In this document: positions 58,702-64,000 of the stretch, piece by piece
How positions within the stretch are numbered: the stretch's first letter is position 1
Layout: each line of letters begins with the position of its first letter
Origin: Dongia_A sp039808885
GTDB lineage: Bacteria; Pseudomonadota; Alphaproteobacteria; Dongiales; Dongiaceae
NCBI GenBank assembly: GCA_039808885.1
Contig: JBDHTX010000005.1
Location: 121,958-185,957, forward strand
Direction: 5' to 3'
Length of the DNA: 64,000 nucleotides
Translations under genes and position numbers: made by a program
Notes under the pieces: generated by a model
Seen by the model: the letters and a program-made list of their open reading frames with translations, nothing else
Databases searched by the model: none
What the model was told of the DNA's origin: nothing

Positions 58702-59802
58702 ATGATCGTGCTGGGCATCGAATCGAGCTGCGACGAGACCGCCGCCGCCCTGGTGACGGATGCGCCGGCCAGTGATCGTCTGGGTGATCGTCCGGGCGAT
58801 CGCCGCCTCGACGACCGCATCCTGGCCGACCTGGTGGCGGCGCAGCTGGAGGACCATCGTCCCTATGGCGGCGTGGTGCCCGAGGTGGCGGCGCGCGCCC
58901 ATCTCGACCGGCTGGACAAGCTGGTCGGCCAGGCGATGCGCCAGGCCGGTATCGGCTTCGACCAAATCGACGCGGTGGCGGCGACCGGCGGCCCCGGCCT
59001 GATCGGCGGCGTCATCGTCGGGGTGATGACCGGCAAGGCGATCGCGCTGGTCCACGACAAGCCGTTCCTCGCGGTCAACCACCTGGAAGGCCATGCGCTG
59101 ACCGCGCGCCTGACCGACGACGCGGAATTCCCCTACCTGCTGCTGCTGGTTTCCGGCGGCCATTGCCAGCTGCTCGTCGTCGAGGGCGTCGGCAGATACC
59201 GCCGCCTCGGCTCCACCATCGACGACGCGGTGGGCGAGGCCTTCGACAAGGCGGCGAAGCTGCTCGGCCTCGGCTATCCCGGCGGCCCGTCCATCGAGCG
59301 CGCCGCCCGTCGCGCAAAGAAACCTGTCCAAGACCTGCCCCGGCCGATGAAGGGCAGGGCGGAGCTCAATTTCTCCTTTTCCGGGCTGAAGACGGCCTTG
59401 CGCAACAAGGCGGCGGCGCTGGCGCCGCTCGACGACGCCAGCCGCGCCGACCTCGCCGCCGGCTTCCAGCAGGCGGTGGTGGAAAGCCTGATCGACCGCA
59501 CCCGGCGCGCCATCGCCGCGGCGCGGGAATCGCACCCGGCCTTGAGCGCGCTGGTGGTGGCGGGCGGTGTGGCCGCCAACACCGCCTTGCGCGCGGAGCT
59601 GGAAATCTGCGCCGCCAAGGCGAGCCTGCGCTTCATCGCCCCGCCGCAGCGCCTGTGCACCGACAACGCCGCGATGATCGCCTGGGCCGGGCTGGAGCGC
59701 TTCCGGCTGGGCGAGCGCGACGGCCTCGACTTCGCGCCGCGCCCGCGCTGGCCTTTGGACGAAACCGCGCCCAAGCTGATCGGCGCGGGGGTGAAGGCGT
59801 GA
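58702..59802 (+). CDS. tsaD: tRNA N6-threonylcarbamoyladenosine transferase TsaD
   Basis: This 366-residue protein transfers the threonylcarbamoyl group to A37 of ANN-decoding tRNAs. Signatures: GIESSCDETAAAL at the start, the metal-binding VNHLEGHAL, GPGLIGGVIVG and VAGGVAANTALRAE. An extra DRLGDRPGDRRLDD segment of about 14 residues at positions 25-38, encoded by a 12-bp tandem repeat, enlarges the loop after the first beta hairpin, normally just a few residues. ATG 58702 diverges from hemC with 75 bp between. gpsA, which I recall as the frequent next gene, is not here. Confidence 0.95.
   Translation: MIVLGIESSCDETAAALVTDAPASDRLGDRPGDRRLDDRILADLVAAQLEDHRPYGGVVPEVAARAHLDRLDKLVGQAMRQAGIGFDQIDAVAATGGPGLIGGVIVGVMTGKAIALVHDKPFLAVNHLEGHALTARLTDDAEFPYLLLLVSGGHCQLLVVEGVGRYRRLGSTIDDAVGEAFDKAAKLLGLGYPGGPSIERAARRAKKPVQDLPRPMKGRAELNFSFSGLKTALRNKAAALAPLDDASRADLAAGFQQAVVESLIDRTRRAIAAARESHPALSALVVAGGVAANTALRAELEICAAKASLRFIAPPQRLCTDNAAMIAWAGLERFRLGERDGLDFAPRPRWPLDETAPKLIGAGVKA
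58772..58807 (+). repeat. 12-bp tandem repeat in tsaD, three units
   Basis: GTGATCGTCTGG, GTGATCGTCCGG and GCGATCGCCGCC follow each other (58772-58783, 58784-58795, 58796-58807). The frame is kept, and the repeat encodes the S-D-R-L-G-D-R-P-G-D-R-R insert in TsaD. Confidence 0.8.
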
Positions 59803-59817
59803 CCATACATCTCCGCC

Positions 59818-59919
59818 GTCATGGTCGGACTTGGTCCGACCACCCATGAGTTTCGTTGGGCCAGGCCGAGCGTGTATCGTGCAAACTCGTGGGTGGTCGT
59901 GCCAAGCACGACCATGACG
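59818..59919. repeat. D-type large palindromic repeat
   Basis: The left arm (CGTCATGGTCGGACTTGGTC then CGACCACCCATGAG, 59818-59854) and right arm (AACTCGTGGGTGGTCGTGCC then AAGCACGACCATGACG, 59883-59919) are near complements. They would fold into a hairpin of about 37 bp per arm. It lies between tsaD and the YciI gene. A partial relative is at 9960-9978. Confidence 0.85.
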
Positions 59920-59942
59920 ACAAAGGGAGGAATTCGCTAGCT

Positions 59943-60224
59943 ATGCTCTTCGCCATCTATTGCCGGGACAAGAAGGACCACCAGCAGGTCCGGCTCGACA
60001 ACCGCCCGGCCCATGTCGAATACCTGAAGCAGTTCGCCGGCCAGCATGTCTGCACCGGCCCGCTGCTGACCGATGACGGCCAGGGCATGATCGGCTCGCT
60101 GCTGGTGATCGATTTCGCCGACCGCGCGGCGGCGGAGGATTTCGCCCGCAATGATCCCTACGCCAAGGCCGGCCTATTCGAGAGTGTCGCCATCACGCCG
60201 TTCCGCAAGGTCTTCCCGCAATGA
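59943..60224 (+). CDS. YciI-like protein
   Basis: This 93-residue protein has the YciI ferredoxin-like fold pattern: MLFAIYCRDKKDH, DNRPAHVEYLKQF (the His-Asp pair of the putative active site), GSLLVIDFADRAAAEDFARNDPY and AGLFESVAITPF. Some YciI relatives act as dehydrochlorinases, but no reaction is known for this one. ATG 59943 has AAGGGAGG 14-21 bases upstream, slightly far. Its stop overlaps the next gene start (ATGA). Confidence 0.87.
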   Translation: MLFAIYCRDKKDHQQVRLDNRPAHVEYLKQFAGQHVCTGPLLTDDGQGMIGSLLVIDFADRAAAEDFARNDPYAKAGLFESVAITPFRKVFPQ

Positions 60225-60634
60225 AATACTGGCTGATGAAATCGGAGCCTTCGGTCTATTCCTGGGGCCAGCTGATGAAGGACAAGCGGACCAATTGGAG
60301 CGGTGTCCGCAACCACCAGGCCAGCAACAACATGAAGGCGATGCAGCTCGGCGACCGCGCCTTCTTCTACCACTCGAACGAGGGCCTCGCGGTCGTCGGC
60401 ATCATGGAGATCGCCAAGCTCTACTACCCCGACCCCAGCGACGAGGCCGGCAAGTTCGGCATGGTCGACGTGAAGCCGGTGCTGCCGATGAAGCAGCCGG
60501 TGACGATGGCCGAGATCAAGAAGACGCCGAAGCTGAAGGACATGGTCCTGGTGAAGAACTCGCGCCTCTCGGTCCAGCCGGTGACGGCGGAGGAATGGAA
60601 GCTGGTCTGCCAGATGGGCGGAGTGAAGGGCTGA
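60221..60634 (+). CDS. EVE-domain protein
   Basis: This 137-residue PUA-like EVE domain shows MKYWLMKSEPSVYSW, WSGVRNHQASNNMKAM, GDRAFFYHSNEGLAVVGI and KLYYPDP. EVE domains bind modified bases in DNA or RNA; members in bacteria include possible RNA-modification readers. Translation is coupled to the YciI gene by the ATGA overlap. Exact ligand unknown. Length is normal for the stand-alone form. Confidence 0.92.
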   Translation: MKYWLMKSEPSVYSWGQLMKDKRTNWSGVRNHQASNNMKAMQLGDRAFFYHSNEGLAVVGIMEIAKLYYPDPSDEAGKFGMVDVKPVLPMKQPVTMAEIKKTPKLKDMVLVKNSRLSVQPVTAEEWKLVCQMGGVKG

Positions 60635-60726
60635 TCGCCCCCACCTTGCCGCATTCCCGCCCCGCTGCCGCCGTTTCGGGCTGAGACGCTCCCAACCTGT
60701 CGCTTTCTCACCGACAGGGGAAATCC

Positions 60727-62157
60727 ATGTCCGACTATTCCAACAGCGATCTCGGCCGCGCGCCGGATCCCTCGACGCCGACCCTCGAATCCCTCGCCCG
60801 CGCCGGGCGGCAGCGGCTGTCCGGCAATGGCTGGGAGGCGGCGAAGCGCATCTGCTTCCTGATCTTCCTGGTGCTGGTCATGCTCGTGCCCCTGGGCATG
60901 GTGGAAAGCGTGGTCGAGGAGCGCGGCTGGCGCAAGCAGGAGGTGGCGGCGGAGATCGGCGAGCAATGGGGGCCGGAGCAGGTGGTGAGCGGCCCGGCGC
61001 TGGTCGTGCCCTATGACTATGTCGAGACCCGCAGCCTCGAGGGCGGCAAGACCGAGAGCACGACGCGCACGCGCTATCTGGTGTTCACCCCGGATGGCGC
61101 CTCCATCACCGCCTCCACCAAGGTCGAGAAGCGCTACAAGAGCATCTACGAGGTGCCGGTCTATGCCGCAAACCTCGTCATCTCCGGCAATTTCGCTTCG
61201 CTCGATCCGGCCCCGCACGGCGTCGCGCCGGCGCAGGTCAAATGGCAGGCGGCGAGCCTGGTGCTGGGCGTCTCCGGCATCCGCGCGGTCAAGTCCGTGT
61301 CGCTGGAGGCGGCGCGGGCCAGCCGCACCATCGAGGCCGGCATGCTGCCCTATCACCCCTTCGCCGACGGCATCTATGCAATGCTGCCGCTGAGCCCGGC
61401 GCTCGGCACCGCGCCGCGCGGCTTCGATTTCACCTTCACCCTGGCGCTGAACGGCCGCGACAGCCTGAGCTTCCAGCCGCTCGGCCGGCAGACCGAGGTG
61501 CGGCTGTCCAGCGACTGGCCGCATCCGAACTTCGCCGGCACGCCGCTGCCCGATGCGCGCGACATCCGCGCCGATGGCTTCACCGCCAAATACGCGATCT
61601 CGCACATCGCCACCGGCGCGCCGCTGTCCTGGCGGGCGGAGGAGTTCAAGCTCGACCCGGCGCGCGTCACCAACTTCGGTGTGGGCCTGGTCGAGCCCGG
61701 CGACGTGCACCAGCAGACCGACCGCATCGTCAAATACGGCGTGCTGGTGGTGGGCCTGACCTTCGGCACCATCTTCGTGGTCGGGCTGCTGAAGCGCGAC
61801 CGGGTGCATCTGGTGCAATACCTGCTGATCGGCGCGGCGCTGTCGCTGTTCTACCTGCTGCTGCTGTCGCTGGCCGAGCAGATGGAGTTCGGCCTCGCCT
61901 ATCTGATCGCCAGCCTGGTCGATATCGCCATCGTCGCCTGGTACGCGGCCGCCACCATCCGCCGCCTGCTGGGCGCCGCGGCGGGGGCCATCCTCGCCGC
62001 CCTGCACGGCTATATGTATGTGCTGCTGCAGATGGAGAGCTACGCGCTGCTCTCCGGCACCATCGGCCTCTTCGTGGTCCTGGTCGCCGTCATGTATGTG
62101 ACACGCAAGGTCGACTGGTTCGCCCTGGGGCAAGAGCCGAAGGAGGCGGTGGCGTAG
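60727..62157 (+). CDS. creD: CreD-like inner-membrane protein
   Basis: This 476-residue protein has an N-terminal membrane helix (ICFLIFLVLVMLVPLGMV), a large extracytoplasmic domain (about 65-330; SGPALVVPYDYVET and SWRAEEFKLDPARV) and five or six C-terminal membrane helices from about residue 335. This is the CreD architecture. CreD contributes to envelope-stress responses in enterobacteria, but no creBC pair is nearby, so its function here is open. ATG 60727 follows ACAGGGGAAATCC. Confidence 0.9.
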   Translation: MSDYSNSDLGRAPDPSTPTLESLARAGRQRLSGNGWEAAKRICFLIFLVLVMLVPLGMVESVVEERGWRKQEVAAEIGEQWGPEQVVSGPALVVPYDYVETRSLEGGKTESTTRTRYLVFTPDGASITASTKVEKRYKSIYEVPVYAANLVISGNFASLDPAPHGVAPAQVKWQAASLVLGVSGIRAVKSVSLEAARASRTIEAGMLPYHPFADGIYAMLPLSPALGTAPRGFDFTFTLALNGRDSLSFQPLGRQTEVRLSSDWPHPNFAGTPLPDARDIRADGFTAKYAISHIATGAPLSWRAEEFKLDPARVTNFGVGLVEPGDVHQQTDRIVKYGVLVVGLTFGTIFVVGLLKRDRVHLVQYLLIGAALSLFYLLLLSLAEQMEFGLAYLIASLVDIAIVAWYAAATIRRLLGAAAGAILAALHGYMYVLLQMESYALLSGTIGLFVVLVAVMYVTRKVDWFALGQEPKEAVA

Positions 62158-62173
62158 GGAGCCGACAGCAGAC

Positions 62174-62283
62174 TCCTCCCTCCCCCTTCAGGGGGAGGGT
62201 TGGGGCGGGGGCGCCGCGTCTCGGTGACGGGGAGTCATCGCCCGCTGCCCCCTCCCTTCCCTCCCCCGTTCCGGGGGAGGGGT
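62174..62283. repeat. C-type intergenic palindromes, copy 2
   Basis: CCCTCCCCCTTCAGGGGGAGG and CCTCCCCCGTTCCGGGGGAGG frame about 70 bp of GC-rich sequence, in the reverse order of the copy at 21310-21392. They fill most of the 263-bp creD-acs gap. Confidence 0.8.
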
Positions 62284-62420
62284 TTCGTCTGCAACACGCG
62301 GCGAAATGCCGCCTCGCTTGCCCTTTGGCACCCTGCGCGTTACGACTTTTGTCTAATGAAATCACCCGTGCCCGCGCATTATGATGCGCTGCACAAAAAG
62401 ACGTCAGGGGAGTGCCAGAG

Positions 62421-64000
<1,580 letters not shown>

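Overview
The window is about 64 kb of GC-rich chromosome from an alphaproteobacterium, most likely a member of Rhodospirillales or a close relative. The evidence is gene order and content: a tsaD / hemC-hemD-mic60-hemY block, a mutM / ubiE-ubiB-coaBC-dut block, an Irr-type Fur regulator in front of rubrerythrin, an alphaproteobacterial mitofilin (Mic60), and the ligase-associated DNA-repair set. The species cannot be named from this window. I see no rRNA, CRISPR array, prophage or intact insertion sequence. There is one tRNA (Thr, anticodon CGU). Two genes are cut by the window edges: a PhoD-like phosphatase on the left and acetyl-CoA synthetase (acs) on the right.

Layout. 1-7.8 kb: PhoD-like enzyme, copper-binding cupredoxin, secreted EF-hand protein, membrane HD-GYP sensor, queuosine-salvage enzyme. 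7.9-12.7 kb: RTX calcium-binding protein, DHFR-like reductase, esterase, TPR protein. 12.7-15.9 kb: irr, rubrerythrin, a CCG-domain Fe-S protein and a DUF3501 protein, a likely iron/peroxide module with Irr-type boxes. 16-19.3 kb: amidotransferase, SH3 protein, 2-hydroxyacid dehydrogenase, DUF985 cupin. 19.3-27.1 kb: a minus-strand run ubiE-ubiB-coaBC-dut-rrf2-cysK-moeB, with mutM divergent. 27.3-30.8 kb: TetR regulator, polyamine-binding protein and class III aminotransferase. 30.9-34.4 kb: methyltransferase, ChaC, small secreted protein, crotonase, PilZ-like protein. 34.5-39.8 kb: a soluble globin-coupled chemoreceptor, then an alpha-carbonic anhydrase and an HBM chemoreceptor behind an FNR-type box. 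40-42.9 kb: cfa, DUF3047, a small unknown and a MAPEG protein. 42.9-49.2 kb: DNA ligase, exonuclease, DEXH helicase and PdeM. 49.3-50.5 kb: an SqrR/BigR-type persulfide sensor and two YeeE/YedE-type membrane proteins. 50.5-53.7 kb: RmlC-like cupin, a decayed AsmA remnant, a PAS histidine kinase, tRNA-Thr. 53.8-64 kb: hemY, an in-frame HemD-Mic60 fusion, hemC, tsaD, YciI, EVE, creD, acs.

How the parts work together. Iron and heme recur as a theme: Irr with three candidate boxes, heme synthesis genes, and a heme-based aerotaxis receptor. Oxygen, sulfide and peroxide responses also recur. Four families of intergenic palindromic repeats sit between these blocks, two of them inside the DNA-repair module. 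Short tandem duplications of 12-30 bp occur repeatedly, several of them in frame inside genes.

The most unusual points are the HemD-Mic60 fusion with a strong internal ribosome binding site, the Irr-box-linked rubrerythrin/CCG/DUF3501 operon together with a further Irr-like box between cfa and a DUF3047 gene, and the FNR-box promoter in front of carbonic anhydrase and a chemoreceptor. I did not find a clearly unprecedented multi-gene system. All family calls come from reading motifs and gene order, without database searches.
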